Assembly (NCBI RefSeq): GCF_002128425.1
Contig: NZ_NESS01000005.1
Coordinates: 310,001 to 374,000, forward strand
Direction of reading: 5' to 3'
Source of the DNA: Gottfriedia acidiceleris
Lineage (GTDB): Bacteria > Bacillota > Bacilli > Bacillales > Bacillaceae_G
Length of the DNA stretch: 64,000 nt
The position numbers were made by a program, and so were the translations under genes. Positions 1-13,492 of this stretch are shown here, piece after piece. The first letter of the stretch is position 1. Each line of letters opens with the position of its first letter. The notes below the pieces were generated by a model. It searched no databases. It had not been told where the DNA came from and was given only the letters and a program-made list of their open reading frames with translations.

Positions 1-2022
1 AAGTGCTTCTTCAAACTTGTCTCTGTCTTCAGCACGATCTAAATCTTCAAGTGAAGTTCCAAGAATTTTCACACCACGTTCTACTAATTTACCTGCAAGG
101 TTAATTGCTGTTTGACCACCGAATTGAACAACTACTCCCATCGGTTTTTCTAAGTCGATAATGTGCATTACGTCTTCAATCGTTAATGGTTCGAAATACA
201 GTTTGTCTGAGATACTGAAGTCTGTCGAAACTGTTTCTGGATTGTTGTTAATAATGATTGCTTCGTAGCCAGCTTCTTTAATTGCTCTTACACAATGTAC
301 TGTTGCATAGTCAAACTCGATCCCTTGACCGATTCGAATTGGACCTGAGCCAAGAACTACTACGCTCTTCTTATCCGTTACAATTGATTCATTTTCGATT
401 TCATATGTTCCGTAGAAGTATGGTGTTGTAGATTCAAACTCTGCTGAACATGTATCAACCATTTTATATATTGGGATGATTTGATTTTGTTTTCTAAATT
501 CGTAAATTTCTTTATTTGTTGCATTCCATTGTGATGCGATGTAGTCATCACTGAAGCCCATTTTCTTAGCTTTTAAAAGTACATCTAGTTCAAAATGGTT
601 ATCTTTAATTTGTGTTTCCATTTTTATAATGTTTTCAATTTTGTGTAGGAAGAAAAAGTCAATTTTTGTAATATCGTGTATTTCTTCTAACGTCATACCT
701 GTTCTCATTGCTTCAGCAACAATGTAAAGTCTTTCATCGTCAGCTTTTGCCATGCGAGTAATCATTTCATCTTTAGTCAGATCTTTTACTGCGTTAAGCT
801 CGATGTGATTTATTCCTAATTCTAGAGAGCGCACTGCTTTTAATAATGACTCTTCAAGTGTTCTACCGATTGCCATTACTTCTCCAGTTGCTTTCATTTG
901 TGTTCCTAACTGACGGTTTGCTGTTTCAAACTTATCAAATGGCCAGCGTGGAATTTTTGATACGATATAGTCTAATGCTGGTTCGAAGCAAGCATATGTT
1001 TTCTTTGTAACTGGGTTAATCATTTCATCCAATGTTAAGCCTACTGCGATTTTTGCTGCTAATTTTGCAATCGGATAGCCAGTTGCTTTTGAAGCAAGCG
1101 CACTTGAACGTGATACACGTGGATTTACTTCGATTACATAGTATTGGAAGCTATCTGGATCTAGTGCTAGCTGTACATTACATCCACCTTCGATTCCTAA
1201 AGCACGAATGATTTTTAATGATACATTTCGTAGCATTTGATATTCGCGGTCACTTAATGTTTGAGAAGGAGCTATTACGATTGAATCTCCTGTATGAACA
1301 CCAACTGGATCGATGTTTTCCATGTTACATACTACAATCGCATGGTCATTTGCATCACGCATTACTTCATACTCGATTTCTTTAAATCCTGCGATACTTT
1401 TCTCTAATAAACATTGTGTAACTGGACTATTTTTTAATCCGCTTGCTACGATTTCAATTAGTTCTTCTTCATTGTGACAAATACCGCCGCCTGTTCCACC
1501 AAGTGTGAATGCAGGTCTTACGATAACTGGGTAGCCAATTTCTTCAACGAAGTCATATGCTTCTTCTAAAGAATGAATGATTGTACTTTCTGGTACTGGC
1601 TCGCTTAAGTCATTCATTAATGTTCTGAATAAGTCACGATCTTCTGCACGGTTAATTGCTTCTAGAGTTGTTCCTAAAATTTTTACTCCACACTCTTTTA
1701 ACACGCCAGATTTATCTAGTTCTACCGCTAGGTTAAGTCCTGTTTGACCTCCTAATGTTGGTAAAAGTGCATCTGGACGTTCTTTACGAATGATTCGGCT
1801 AACGAAATCTACTGTTAGTGGTTCAATATATACTTTATCAGCTGTTTGTACATCCGTCATAATTGTTGCAGGGTTTGAGTTTACAAGAATTACTTTGTAC
1901 CCTTCTTCTTTCAATGCCTGACAAGCCTGTGTTCCAGCATAGTCAAATTCTGCTGCTTGACCGATTACGATTGGTCCTGATCCGATTACTAAGATTGTTT
2001 CAATGTCTACGCGTTTTGGCAT
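1..2022 (-). CDS. carB: Carbamoyl-phosphate synthase large subunit, pyrimidine type, 3' truncated by window edge
   Basis: The first 674 or so residues of carbamoyl-phosphate synthase large chain are encoded here; the rest lies beyond the left edge. The enzyme makes carbamoyl phosphate from bicarbonate, ATP and ammonia delivered by CarA, the first step of UMP synthesis. The start reads [17 protein letters not shown], a typical N-terminal pre-ATP-grasp domain. An ATP-grasp domain follows ([14 protein letters not shown] near residue 175, [19 protein letters not shown] near 300). The homologous second half begins near residue 555 ([17 protein letters not shown]). The start overlaps the end of carA by 16 bp, so the two are translationally coupled. 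It is the last gene seen of the pyr operon; pyrK, pyrD, pyrF and pyrE would be expected past the edge. Identity is secure. Confidence 0.97.
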   Translation of the reverse strand, partial: MPKRVDIETILVIGSGPIVIGQAAEFDYAGTQACQALKEEGYKVILVNSNPATIMTDVQTADKVYIEPLTVDFVSRIIRKERPDALLPTLGGQTGLNLAVELDKSGVLKECGVKILGTTLEAINRAEDRDLFRTLMNDLSEPVPESTIIHSLEEAYDFVEEIGYPVIVRPAFTLGGTGGGICHNEEELIEIVASGLKNSPVTQCLLEKSIAGFKEIEYEVMRDANDHAIVVCNMENIDPVGVHTGDSIVIAPSQTLSDREYQMLRNVSLKIIRALGIEGGCNVQLALDPDSFQYYVIEVNPRVSRSSALASKATGYPIAKLAAKIAVGLTLDEMINPVTKKTYACFEPALDYIVSKIPRWPFDKFETANRQLGTQMKATGEVMAIGRTLEESLLKAVRSLELGINHIELNAVKDLTKDEMITRMAKADDERLYIVAEAMRTGMTLEEIHDITKIDFFFLHKIENIIKMETQIKDNHFELDVLLKAKKMGFSDDYIASQWNATNKEIYEFRKQNQIIPIYKMVDTCSAEFESTTPYFYGTYEIENESIVTDKKSVVVLGSGPIRIGQGIEFDYATVHCVRAIKEAGYEAIIINNNPETVSTDFSISDKLYFEPLTIEDVMHIIDLEKPMGVVVQFGGQTAINLAGKLVERGVKILGTSLEDLDRAEDRDKFEEAL

Positions 2023-3103
2023 TGTAAGTTCCCCTCTCTTTTCTGTGCTTCCATCATGGTAATAAATTCATCAAATAAATAGTTTGCATCTTCTGGTCCA
2101 GGTGATGCCTCTGGGTGATATTGTACTGTGAATGCCGGGTATTTCTTATGTTTAAGTCCTTCTACAGTTCCATCATTTAGTGCAACATGTGTTACTTCTA
2201 AATCAGTTCCTTCAATTGAATCCATTTCTACAGCATAACCGTGGTTTTGTGAAGTGATTGCTACTTTTCCTGTTTCTAAATGTTTAACTGGATGGTTCGC
2301 ACCACGGTGTCCGAATTTAAGTTTTGAAGTATTTCCTCCATTAGCTAGAGCAAATAATTGGTGACCTAAGCAAATTCCGAATAATGGTATTTTGCCTACT
2401 ACTTCTTTAATCATTTCGATTGCTACTTGAACATCTTTTGGATCTCCAGGTCCATTACTTAACATAATTCCATCTGGAGCAAGTAAGAAAATTTCTTTTG
2501 CTGAGATATTATATGGAACGACTGTAACGTCACATTTACGGTTTGTTAATTCTCTTAAAATACCATGCTTCATACCGAAATCCACTAATACTACTCGATG
2601 TCCTCTACCTGGACTTCTATAAGGTTTTTGTGTTGAAACTCGTTCAACATGGTTTGTGAATAGAGGTGTGTTTGTTAATTCTGCAACTACTTCATCAACA
2701 TTTGCTTCCATGCTGCAGAACTTCCCTTTCATCGTTCCAACTTCACGAAGTTTTTTAGTTAACATACGTGTATCAATTCCTGCTAAACCTGGAATTCCTT
2801 TATCTTTGCAATATTGATCCAAGCTCATTTTGTTTCGGAAATTTGATGGATGCTCAGCATATTCTTTTACAATTAAGCCGTGAACTGCTGGTACGATGCT
2901 TTCAAAATCCTCTAAATTGATACCGTAGTTCCCAACTAATGGGAAAGTGAATGTTACGATTTGTCCACAGTAAGATGGGTCAGTTAATACCTCTTGATAT
3001 CCTGTCATACCTGTTGTAAATACGATTTCTCCTGTTGTTTCAACTTCGCTACCAAATCCTTCTCCTACAAAAACTGTTCCGTCTTCTAATATTAATTGAC
3101 GCA

Positions 3104-3107
<4 letters not shown>
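2007..3107 (-). CDS. carA: Carbamoyl-phosphate synthase small subunit (glutaminase)
   Basis: This 366-residue protein hydrolyses glutamine and passes ammonia to CarB for carbamoyl phosphate synthesis. The N-terminal half is the CPSase small-subunit domain ([15 protein letters not shown]). The C-terminal half is a class I glutamine amidotransferase with nucleophile Cys246 in GICLGHQ and the His331/Glu333 pair in YHPEASPGP, so it should be active. The length matches the family. The start ATG overlaps the pyrC stop codon (ATGA arrangement) and is preceded by an AGAGGAAC-type ribosome binding site. It sits between pyrC and carB in the usual Bacillus pyr operon order and should share PyrR attenuation control. 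Confidence 0.97.
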
Positions 3108-5288
<2,181 letters not shown>

Positions 5289-5364
5289 TCATCCCCCTAA
5301 ATGAATTTCATCTGTTTTATTTTTGGAGTCTTCTCACTGTCATAATGCCCCATTTAAATTTCAA

Positions 5365-6666
5365 TTATGAAGTTAAGCTCTCATCCTTATTTTCAATTGT
5401 ACGATCGCCACCAATGTTTTCTGGTAGGACTAAATTTAGTACAACTCCGATTAAAGCTGATAAAGCCATTCCTTCTAATGCGAATTGTTTACCAATGTGT
5501 ATTGCTGCTCCACCAATTCCTAATACTAGAATGACTGAAGCGATAACTAAGTTTCGTTGTTTAGCAAAATCGATTTTGTTTTCTACTAGTACTCGTAATC
5601 CGCTTGAAGCGATGATACCGAACAGTAGGATTGAGATACCACCCATTACAGGTGTTGGGATTGAGCTAATGACCGCTGAGATTTTTCCGACGAATCCAAA
5701 TGTCATGGCCAAGATTGCAGCACCTATGAATACGTATACGCTGTAAGCTCTTGTGATTGCTAGAACACCGATGTTTTCACCATATGTTGTTGTTGTAGGT
5801 CCACCAATTAAGCCTGCTATCATTGTTGAAACTGCATCTCCGAATAATGACTTATCTAATCCAGGATCTTTAATTAAATCTTTATCTACGACACTTCCTA
5901 GTACGACTTGGTGTCCAATATGTTCTGAGATTGTCACGATTGCTACTGGTACAAAGATGATTAGCAACTGGAATGTGACATGTGGTGTGTAGTGAACAAA
6001 TGGGACTGAGAAATCAGGTACTGCTATCCAATCTGCTTTTTCAATTCCTGTAAAATCTACTACTCCAAAGAAGATTGACGTAATATAACCACCAATAATT
6101 CCTACTAAGATTGGTATGACTGATAAGAAACCTCTTGTAAACAATGCTGTGATTATTGTGATTGCTAGTGTAATTAATGCGATTGAGATTGATGTTGTGC
6201 TATATTTACCGTTTGCTCCGTTCATTGCCATTCCAACCGCTACGGTTGATAAGCTTAATCCAATAACGATGATTACCGGCCCAACTACGATTGGTGGTAA
6301 TACTCTGAATAACCATTTCACGCCTACTTTGTTAATGATTAGTGCGATTACTGCATAAATAATACCTGTGATGAAAACTCCTACGAACGCTGCACCAGGT
6401 TCTAAATTTGTTTTCGCGTATATCATCGGAGCGATGAAGGCGAATGATGATCCAAGGTAAGATGGTACTTTACCTCTTGTGATTAGAATGAATACGATTG
6501 TTCCAATCCCGCTTGAAATTAGTGCGATTGAAGGGTTTATGCCGATCAAGATTGGAGCTAATACTGTTGATCCAAACATTGCGAATAAATGTTGTAAACT
6601 TAGGAAAATCCATTGACCTAAATTCGGTTTTTCATTTATCTCTAGGACAGGTTTTTGTTTTATCAT
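5365..6666 (-). CDS. pyrP: Uracil permease
   Basis: This 433-residue membrane protein of the nucleobase-cation symporter 2 (UraA/PyrP) family should import uracil with protons. It has about 12 to 14 hydrophobic segments and the family signature near residue 280 (GGPTTTTYGENIGVLAITRAYSV), which contains the Glu and Asn that contact the base. An upstream family motif, ISEHIGHQVVLG, is present near residue 245. The position between pyrR and pyrB matches Bacillus. A PyrR-type attenuator lies directly upstream, so uptake should fall when UMP is plentiful. Confidence 0.96.
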   Translation of the reverse strand: MIKQKPVLEINEKPNLGQWIFLSLQHLFAMFGSTVLAPILIGINPSIALISSGIGTIVFILITRGKVPSYLGSSFAFIAPMIYAKTNLEPGAAFVGVFITGIIYAVIALIINKVGVKWLFRVLPPIVVGPVIIVIGLSLSTVAVGMAMNGANGKYSTTSISIALITLAITIITALFTRGFLSVIPILVGIIGGYITSIFFGVVDFTGIEKADWIAVPDFSVPFVHYTPHVTFQLLIIFVPVAIVTISEHIGHQVVLGSVVDKDLIKDPGLDKSLFGDAVSTMIAGLIGGPTTTTYGENIGVLAITRAYSVYVFIGAAILAMTFGFVGKISAVISSIPTPVMGGISILLFGIIASSGLRVLVENKIDFAKQRNLVIASVILVLGIGGAAIHIGKQFALEGMALSALIGVVLNLVLPENIGGDRTIENKDESLTS

Positions 6667-6689
6667 GTTGTTTCCTCCAATTTTCCAAT

Positions 6690-6785
6690 AAAAAAACTCT
6701 TTGTGGTTTACACAAAGAGTCCAATACGTTGCTTTAAAGAAGGCAGCAACTAACTAGACCCTTTGTTAGCCTCTCTGGACCAAAT
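6690..6785 (-). promoter_or_regulatory. PyrR-dependent attenuator between pyrR and pyrP
   Basis: On the minus strand a PyrR-binding type loop (CCAGAGAGGCT, about 6770-6780) is followed by an internal hairpin and then by a terminator with stem ACTCTTTGTG/CACAAAGAGT and a run of seven T at 6691-6722. UMP-bound PyrR is known to bind such loops and favour termination. The mutually exclusive foldings are inferred from the sequence and were not computed. Confidence 0.88.
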
Positions 6786-6798
6786 TTAAAAGGGACTT

Positions 6799-7353
<555 letters not shown>

Positions 7354-7374
7354 CTACTTTTATAGTGTAGAAGC

Positions 7375-7471
7375 AAAAAACCCTCTTGCCCGATGGACAA
7401 GAGGGTAGCGCAAAGGGATACAATTATCCCTTTTCATTTTTCCGCTTCCTTCTCAACCTCACGGGGTTGTG
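7375..7471 (-). promoter_or_regulatory. PyrR-dependent attenuator in the pyrR leader
   Basis: In the minus-strand leader, the hairpin CAACCCCGTGAGGTTG (7445-7471) is the PyrR-binding anti-antiterminator type. An AAAGGGAT/ATCCCTTT hairpin (7411-7432) follows, then a terminator with stem ACCCTCTTGTCC/GGGCAAGAGGGT and a T tail (7375-7407). The order matches known Bacillus pyr leaders. Confidence 0.88.
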
Positions 7472-7495
7472 TTAAAGGTTCATTCAACTGTCCTC

Positions 7496-7524
7496 ATTAT
7501 GACCTATATCACGATCATTGTCAA
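7496..7524 (-). promoter_or_regulatory. Predicted sigma-A promoter of the pyr operon
   Basis: On the minus strand TTGACA (7524-7519) and CATAAT (7501-7496) are separated by 17 bp. The site lies between the rluD-type stop codon and the pyrR leader, so transcription would begin near 7489 and run through the first attenuator. It is read by eye; no start-site data are available. Confidence 0.8.
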
Positions 7525-7527
7525 CAG

Positions 7528-8436
7528 TTATCTGCGTAATTGTTCAATAATATTTTCTAGTACTTTTGGTATAGGTGCTGAAAACTCTAAATACTCATTT
7601 GTTCTCGGATGTTCAAATCCTAAAACAGCTGCATGTAGTGCTTGACCATCTATGTCTAATGTTTTACGTGGTCCATATTTAGGATCACCAGCTAAAGGGT
7701 ATCCTATGTATTTCATATGAACACGAATTTGATGTGTACGACCTGTTTCAAGCTGACATTCAACTAATGTAAATTCTTCATATCGCTCTAATACTCTAAA
7801 ATGAGTAACTGCTTCTTTACTATTATCTTCAGTAACTGTCATACTTTGACGGTCACTTTTATCTCGTCCGATTGGTGCATCAATTGTGCCTTCTTCATGC
7901 GGAATTACCCCATGTACAATCGCAATATACTTTCGAACAGAGGTTTTTTTACGTAGTTGCTCTGCAAGCTTCTCATGAGCTACATCATTTTTTGCAACCA
8001 TTAATAAACCTGAAGTATCCTTATCGATTCGATGTACTATACCAGGTCTTAATACACCATTAATGCCAGATAAATCTTTACAATGATACATTAGAGCGTT
8101 CACTAAAGTACCCGTTTCATGACCTAATGCAGGATGAACAACCATTCCACGTGGTTTATTTACTACAATAACATCCGCATCTTCATAATAAATATCCAGT
8201 GGAATATTCTCAAGCATTACTTCTAATGGCTTTGGATCAGGTACTGAAACTGATATTTCATCGCCTTGTTTTACTTTATAATTACGTTTAATTTTTTCGC
8301 CGTTCACTAATACAAAATCTTCTTTTAACCATGTTTGTACTTGAGACCTTGACCACTCATCATTTTGAGTTGCTATAAACGTATCGATTCTTTCTAAATG
8401 TTGATCCTCTTGAACTGTAAAAGCAAAAACTGTCAT
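7528..8436 (-). CDS. RluD-family 23S rRNA pseudouridine synthase (YlyB)
   Basis: This 302-residue enzyme of the RluA/RluD family should convert uridines to pseudouridine in large-subunit rRNA. An S4-type RNA-binding domain covers about residues 12-75. The catalytic motif [16 protein letters not shown] lies near residues 137-152 with the essential Asp in RIDKDTSG, and the family-typical [20 protein letters not shown] follows near 235. It overlaps lspA with an ATGA junction, as ylyB does in B. subtilis. The exact target uridines cannot be told from sequence. Confidence 0.93.
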   Translation of the reverse strand: MTVFAFTVQEDQHLERIDTFIATQNDEWSRSQVQTWLKEDFVLVNGEKIKRNYKVKQGDEISVSVPDPKPLEVMLENIPLDIYYEDADVIVVNKPRGMVVHPALGHETGTLVNALMYHCKDLSGINGVLRPGIVHRIDKDTSGLLMVAKNDVAHEKLAEQLRKKTSVRKYIAIVHGVIPHEEGTIDAPIGRDKSDRQSMTVTEDNSKEAVTHFRVLERYEEFTLVECQLETGRTHQIRVHMKYIGYPLAGDPKYGPRKTLDIDGQALHAAVLGFEHPRTNEYLEFSAPIPKVLENIIEQLRR

Positions 8437-8891
8437 TTCTTAACTCCTCTTTTGTCTTCCAATAAAGTAATAATAAATAATAAAATAACTCCTACACATA
8501 GAGCTGAATCTGCGATATTAAATACAGGGAAATCATAATTAAAAATATAAACATGAATAAAGTCAACTACTTCTTTACGGAAGAATCGATCAATAAAATT
8601 ACCAATCGCACCACCTAAAACTAACCCTAAAGATAAACCAAGGAAGCGATCTCCTTTTGCGTGCTTTTGAATAAAGTAAATTACTGCTGCTACAAAGACT
8701 AATGTAATTAAATAAAAGAAGCCCATTTTTCCTTGGAGCATTCCCCAAGCCGCTCCTCTATTGCGATGTGATGTTATGTAAAAAATATTTTTAATAATTT
8801 CAATATTTTCTCCTAAATACATCTTCTTTAATACTGCAAGTTTTGTCAGTTGATCAATTAAAATGACAATTAGCGCAATAATATATGCCAT
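8433..8891 (-). CDS. lspA: Lipoprotein signal peptidase (signal peptidase II)
   Basis: This 152-residue integral membrane aspartic protease cleaves the signal peptide from prolipoproteins after lipid modification. Four transmembrane segments can be seen. Both catalytic Asp motifs are intact: GNFIDRF near residue 100 and [11 protein letters not shown] near 127. It is the expected neighbour of rluD/ylyB and is translationally coupled to it. A 70-bp gap separates it from the upstream DksA-like gene. Confidence 0.96.
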   Translation of the reverse strand: MAYIIALIVILIDQLTKLAVLKKMYLGENIEIIKNIFYITSHRNRGAAWGMLQGKMGFFYLITLVFVAAVIYFIQKHAKGDRFLGLSLGLVLGGAIGNFIDRFFRKEVVDFIHVYIFNYDFPVFNIADSALCVGVILLFIITLLEDKRGVKK

Positions 8892-8962
8892 ATTTATCCC
8901 CTACCTTATTAGATATCTCATCAAATTTTAGCATAGGGGAAACGTTTATACAATGAATAGTA

Positions 8963-9286
8963 TTAGTAATGATTCCTTACAAAACTAAAATCCTCCAACG
9001 TTCGACCTGTTGGAAGCACTTTTAATTTTTCAATTGGAATAGCTTGCCCAGTTACTTCACAATAACCAAATAATCCATGATCTATTTTTTGCAAAGCAAT
9101 TTCAATATCATATAAATCATTTTGCATGTCTTCAACGAGTATATGATGTTTATTTGTCTCTTCAAAAATTGAATGATGCTGCTCAATATCAAGAGAACTT
9201 ATTGGTTCAGAAAATAAACGATGTAGCAATTCATTTTTAATTAGTTCAAGCTCTTGTTTAATATAGAAAATTTCATTGCTCCTCAT
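8963..9286 (-). CDS. DksA/TraR-like small regulator (YlyA/YteA type)
   Basis: This is about 107 residues from the ATG at 9286 (GGGAG ribosome binding site); an ATG at 9331 with GAGGG is an alternative that adds 15 residues. The N-terminal part is a helical coiled-coil-like stretch (IKQELELIKNELLHRLF). The C-terminus has a DksA-like fold signature, GLFGYCEVTGQAIPIEKLKVLPT, but only one Cys of the usual four-Cys zinc motif remains. In B. subtilis the gene in this position is ylyA, whose product is reported to act on RNA polymerase in spore outgrowth. Function here is by homology and position. Confidence 0.8.
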   Translation of the reverse strand: MRSNEIFYIKQELELIKNELLHRLFSEPISSLDIEQHHSIFEETNKHHILVEDMQNDLYDIEIALQKIDHGLFGYCEVTGQAIPIEKLKVLPTGRTLEDFSFVRNHY

Positions 9287-9470
9287 CTTCTTCACTCCCA
9301 ATTTATTTTTGTAAACATACTTTTCCCTCAAAGTGAAGTCGATAATAGGTGAAACTTTTTCCTTTAAAGGAAATGCATAAAGATATTTCCATTCATAATT
9401 GTGATGTAAAGCGTAATTTTAAAGATTCTTTTTTTTGTTAAAATAAAAAACAAACAAAAAAGAAAACCCG

Positions 9471-9501
9471 TTTAAGATCAATTTCCTCGTTCGGGTTTTC
9501 C
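9471..9501 (-). terminator. Second candidate terminator downstream of ileS
   Basis: GAAAACCCG and CGGGTTTTC are complementary arms, and the minus-strand tail is T-rich (CTTTTTTG). It lies in tandem with the ileS terminator at 9541-9574. The stem is short and the loop is about 11 nt, so it is weaker. Confidence 0.55.
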
Positions 9502-9540
9502 TCACTACAATACCTATCATTGAGTAGTATGATCAAAGAT

Positions 9541-9574
9541 TAAAAAGAGCCGAAAGTTTTATCTTTCGACTCTT
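9541..9574 (-). terminator. Rho-independent terminator of ileS
   Basis: The arms AAGAGTCGAAAG and CTTTCGGCTCTT (minus strand) flank a 6-nt loop and are followed by a T-run. It lies 28 bp after the ileS stop. Confidence 0.85.
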
Positions 9575-9601
9575 CTTTTAAGTGATTAAACACTTTTTTG
9601 A

Positions 9602-12358
9602 TTACATACCTTTTACAACACTTGCACAACGCAAGCACAGTGTTGGGTGCTCTTCATCTTTTCCTACTTCTTCTGTAACTACCCAGCATCGTTCACAAGT
9701 TTCACCTGTCGCAGGAGTTACTTCAATACTTAATGTATCAAATTTTTGCGCTTTTTCAGGAGCCTGCTCATCGCTATTTGCAATTTCTACTTGAGAAACA
9801 ATTAATAATTGTTTGAAGTCTTCATTAATAGAATTTAATAGCTCTGCTACTTCTGCATTTGGATAGATTTTCACTGATGCAGTTAGAGATTTACCGATTA
9901 CTTTTTCATTACGTGCAACCTCTAGTGCTTTTAGAACGTCATCACGTAAATCCATGAATTTTTCCCACTTAGCTTCTAAGCTTTGAGTATCACCGAAATC
10001 TTTAACGTCTGGCATTTCAGTTAAGAAAATACTATCAACTGTAGTTCCTTCCATATGTGACCAAACTTCTTCAGCTGTATGAGGTAAAATTGGAGCAACT
10101 AAACGAGTTAGTGCTTGTAATGACTCATGTAATACTGTTTGAATTGCTAAACGATCTTTATTCGTTTTAGGCTCGATATATAAAACATCTTTTGAAAGAT
10201 CAAAATAGAATGAACTTAATTCTGTTGTACAGAAGTTTTGAATTGTGTGGTAAACATTAGCAAATTCATATTTCTCGTATGATTCACGTACAGTTTTAAC
10301 CACATTGTTTAACTTAACTAACATGTATTGATCTAATTCACGTAGCTCTTCGTATTTTAAAGCATCTTGTTCAGCGTTAAATCCATCTAAGTTTCCTAGT
10401 AAGAAACGGAACGTATTACGGATTTTACGATATACTTCTGCAACTTGTTTCATTAACGCGTCAGAAATACGAACATCTGATTGATAATCTACAGAAGCTA
10501 CCCATAGACGTAAAATATCTGAACCGTACTGATTCATAATTTTTGATGGTAGGACGATGTTTCCAATTGATTTACTCATTTTACGACCTTCACCATCTAA
10601 AACGAAACCATGGCTTACTACAGCTTTATACGGAGCTTGACCTGTTACAGCAACGCTTGTACTTAATGAAGAGTTAAACCAACCGCGGTATTGGTCAGAA
10701 CCTTCTAAATAAATGTCAGCAGGGAAAGATAATTCTTCACGAGTATTTAATACAGCCTGATGTGATGAACCACTATCAAACCAAACATCCATGATATCTT
10801 TCTCTTTTGTGAAATTACCATTTGGTGAACCAGGATGTGTAAATCCTTCTGGTAATAATTCTTTCGCTTCTTTTTCAAACCAAATATTTGAACCATGCTC
10901 TTTAAATAAGTTTGAAACATGTTCAATCGTTTCTTCAGTAATAATTGCTTCTCCGTCTTCGGCATAAAATACTGGGATTGGAACACCCCATACGCGTTGA
11001 CGTGAAATACACCAATCTCCACGATCACGAACCATGTTAAATAGACGAGTTTCACCCCAAGCTGGGAACCACTTCGTATCTTGAACAGCTTGCATTAATT
11101 GCTCACGAATTGCTTCAATTGATGCAAACCATTGTGCAGTAGCTCGGAAGATAATTGGCTTTTTCGTTCTCCAGTCGTGTGGATACGAGTGAGTAATGAA
11201 TTGTAATTTTAATAATGCACCTTTTTCTTCTAATGCATTTGTAATTTCTTTATTAGCAGCATCATAGAATAAACCTTCAAATCCAGGAGCTTCTTTCGTA
11301 AGAACACCTTTTTCATCTACTGGACATAATACTTCTAATCCATATTGTTGACCTACACGGAAGTCATCTTCACCGTGACCAGGAGCAGTGTGAACACAAC
11401 CAGTACCAGCGTCAGTTGTTACATGATCACCTAAAATTACAACTGATTGACGGTCATATAATGGATGCTTACAAATGATTCCTTCAAGTTCAGCGCCTTT
11501 GAATGTCTTTTCAACTACTGCATCTTCCCAACCAAGTTCTTTTGCTACAGTTTCTTTTAACTCACTAGCAACAACGAACTTGTCACCATTTACAGAAACT
11601 ACATCATAGCTTAAGTCAGGATGTAAACATACAGCTAGGTTAGCTGGGATTGTCCATGGAGTTGTCGTCCAAATAATGAATTTCTCTCCACCGTTTAAAA
11701 TATTTTTTCCATTTTCAACTGCAAATGCAACATAGATTGATGCTGAACGTTTATCTTGGTATTCAATTTCCGCTTCTGCAAGTGCAGATTCACTTGATGG
11801 AGACCAATATACTGGTTTAAGACCTTTATAGATTAATCCCTTAGTAGCCATTTTACCAAATACTTTAATTTGTTCGGCTTCATATTCTTTTTCAAGTGTG
11901 ATATATGGTCGGTCCCAATCACCTAAAATTCCTAAACGTTTAAATTGTTCTTTTTGACGTTCTACTTGCTCGTAAGCATATTCTTCACATAGTTTACGGA
12001 ATTCTGCTACTGACATTTCTTTACGATTTACTTTCTTATTTGCTAATGCTTGTTCAATCGGCAAACCGTGAGTATCCCAACCTGGAACGTAAGGAGAACG
12101 ATATCCATTCATATTATAAAAACGAACAATGAAATCCTTTAATACTTTATTAAGTGCATGTCCCATATGAAGGTCACCATTTGCATAAGGTGGTCCATCA
12201 TGTAAAATAAATGATGGTTTTCCTTCGTTATGTTTTTGAACTGTTGTATAAATATCTTTTTTGTTCCACTCTTCTTGAATTTGTGGCTCACGTTGAGGTA
12301 AATTTCCTCTCATAGGAAATTCAGTTTTTGGCATAAGTAACGTATCTTTGTACTCCAT
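9602..12358 (-). CDS. ileS: Isoleucyl-tRNA synthetase
   Basis: This 918-residue class I synthetase charges tRNA-Ile. The HIGH motif is HMGH at residues 64-67, and KMSKS occurs intact ([10 protein letters not shown], near residue 598). The editing domain includes [14 protein letters not shown]. The C-terminal zinc site has CERCW and CLRC pairs, typical of the bacterial form with a zinc-finger tail. The length is standard. A T-box leader reading the codon AUC precedes it by about 260 bp, so expression should rise when uncharged tRNA-Ile accumulates. The position between divIVA and ylyA is as in B. subtilis. Confidence 0.98.
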   Translation of the reverse strand: MEYKDTLLMPKTEFPMRGNLPQREPQIQEEWNKKDIYTTVQKHNEGKPSFILHDGPPYANGDLHMGHALNKVLKDFIVRFYNMNGYRSPYVPGWDTHGLPIEQALANKKVNRKEMSVAEFRKLCEEYAYEQVERQKEQFKRLGILGDWDRPYITLEKEYEAEQIKVFGKMATKGLIYKGLKPVYWSPSSESALAEAEIEYQDKRSASIYVAFAVENGKNILNGGEKFIIWTTTPWTIPANLAVCLHPDLSYDVVSVNGDKFVVASELKETVAKELGWEDAVVEKTFKGAELEGIICKHPLYDRQSVVILGDHVTTDAGTGCVHTAPGHGEDDFRVGQQYGLEVLCPVDEKGVLTKEAPGFEGLFYDAANKEITNALEEKGALLKLQFITHSYPHDWRTKKPIIFRATAQWFASIEAIREQLMQAVQDTKWFPAWGETRLFNMVRDRGDWCISRQRVWGVPIPVFYAEDGEAIITEETIEHVSNLFKEHGSNIWFEKEAKELLPEGFTHPGSPNGNFTKEKDIMDVWFDSGSSHQAVLNTREELSFPADIYLEGSDQYRGWFNSSLSTSVAVTGQAPYKAVVSHGFVLDGEGRKMSKSIGNIVLPSKIMNQYGSDILRLWVASVDYQSDVRISDALMKQVAEVYRKIRNTFRFLLGNLDGFNAEQDALKYEELRELDQYMLVKLNNVVKTVRESYEKYEFANVYHTIQNFCTTELSSFYFDLSKDVLYIEPKTNKDRLAIQTVLHESLQALTRLVAPILPHTAEEVWSHMEGTTVDSIFLTEMPDVKDFGDTQSLEAKWEKFMDLRDDVLKALEVARNEKVIGKSLTASVKIYPNAEVAELLNSINEDFKQLLIVSQVEIANSDEQAPEKAQKFDTLSIEVTPATGETCERCWVVTEEVGKDEEHPTLCLRCASVVKGM

Positions 12359-12617
12359 TTGCTTTCCTCCATTTTAAACTTTTTAAAAGATTGATCTAAA
12401 GCTAGCCGTTTTAGGCAAGTCTAACTACTCTATGCCAGCTTACTTTACATTTTTTAAATTCCACATTAACGCATTGTATCCATCTTACAAACCTTTTATT
12501 AGCGCTTGTTCTATTTGCAAAAGCTAAAAAAAATAAAATTAATGAATACACTGTATAATTTTAAAGCTTTCTTTAAAATTGGATGGATTAAATATGTATA
12601 ATAAATCGCATAAGACG

Positions 12618-12872
12618 AAAAAAAACCTTCCTCATCCCAAAAAGGGACGAGAAAGGTTTCCCGTGGTACCACCCTAATTGACAATAAATTACATTAATTC
12701 ATTGTCCACTTAGCATTCGTAACGTGAATGAAACGTCTTTTCTTACTCATTTTCAGAAAAGCACTCTAGGGTGATTTTCCTTCTATTTTCTATATCAAGC
12801 TTACACTATCCTTGACTCGCTACCTAGTTTTATAGAAGTACTCTTCCCTGTCACCGATTTACTATTAATATC
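12618..12872 (-). promoter_or_regulatory. T-box riboswitch leader (isoleucine) of ileS
   Basis: The minus-strand leader holds the conserved T-box AGGGTGGTACCACGG (about 12661-12675). A terminator with arms AACCTTTCTCGTCCC/GGGATGAGGAAGGTT and a T8 tail follows (12618-12659). Stem I pairs AGGG...CTTCTAT with ATAGAAG...CCCT, and its 3' internal loop reads GAAAATCA, giving specifier ATC (Ile) at 12775-12773. The GGTGACAGGG start and the AAGAGTA loop are also present. The assignment to Ile agrees with the downstream gene. Confidence 0.94.
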
Positions 12873-12878
12873 TAATAA

Positions 12879-12907
12879 ATTATATGTAAAACTTTACAAA
12901 TCGTCAA
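12879..12907 (-). promoter_or_regulatory. Predicted sigma-A promoter of the ileS T-box leader
   Basis: TTGACG (12907-12902) and TATAAT (12884-12879) on the minus strand are 17 bp apart, just upstream of T-box stem I and 11 bp downstream of the divIVA stop codon. Confidence 0.8.
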
Positions 12908-12918
12908 GGCTTATACGA

Positions 12919-13407
12919 CTAGTTTGCAATTTCTTCTGTTTCTTTATCTTCTAAAATATGATCCCAATCTTCATGACCTAACATTTCTAATTGAGTTTCA
13001 ATTGCCATTCTTAAACGAGTTCGGAAAACTTTGGATTGCTTCTTAAGCTCTTCAAATTCCATCGTAACTTTTCTAGATTTAATTAATGCTTCATTTATAA
13101 TACGATCAGCATTTTTCTCTGCTTCTTTAATGATCAATTTAGCTTCTTTTTGGGCACTACCTTTTACATCTTCAGCAGCTTCTTGCGCAATCAAAATTGA
13201 CTTATTTAAAGTTTCTTCTATTGTAGAAAAATGCTTTAATCTTTCTTTCATATCAAGAATTTGTTCTTCTAATTGTTTCTTCTCACGAATAACTAATTCA
13301 TAATCTTTAATGACTTGATCTAAAAACTCGTTAACATCATCTTCGTCATAGCCACGAAAACTTTTCCCAAATTCTTTATTATGAATATCAAGTGGTGTTA
13401 AAGGCAA
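12919..13407 (-). CDS. divIVA: Septum site-determining / polar protein DivIVA
   Basis: This 162-residue coiled-coil protein binds negatively curved membrane at poles and septa and recruits division and sporulation factors. The N-terminal lipid-binding signature is present: PLTPLDIHNKEFGKSFRGYD followed by DDVNEFLDQVIKDYE. Long heptad-type coiled coils run from about residue 30 to 145. The length is close to the 164 residues of the B. subtilis protein. The start ATG follows GGAGGTGGCTTA. It is the last gene of the ylm cluster before the ileS promoter. Confidence 0.96.
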   Translation of the reverse strand: MPLTPLDIHNKEFGKSFRGYDEDDVNEFLDQVIKDYELVIREKKQLEEQILDMKERLKHFSTIEETLNKSILIAQEAAEDVKGSAQKEAKLIIKEAEKNADRIINEALIKSRKVTMEFEELKKQSKVFRTRLRMAIETQLEMLGHEDWDHILEDKETEEIAN

Positions 13408-13492
13408 TTAAGCCACCTCCATGTATGTTCTTTATTAATAGGTTATAATAAATTTTCGACAGTTTCTACGTTTTTCCTTCTACAATTTCTGA

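Noticed and set aside
10747-11055. Minus-strand frame inside ileS
   Set aside because: Falls entirely within the conserved ileS coding sequence in another phase, with no start signal.
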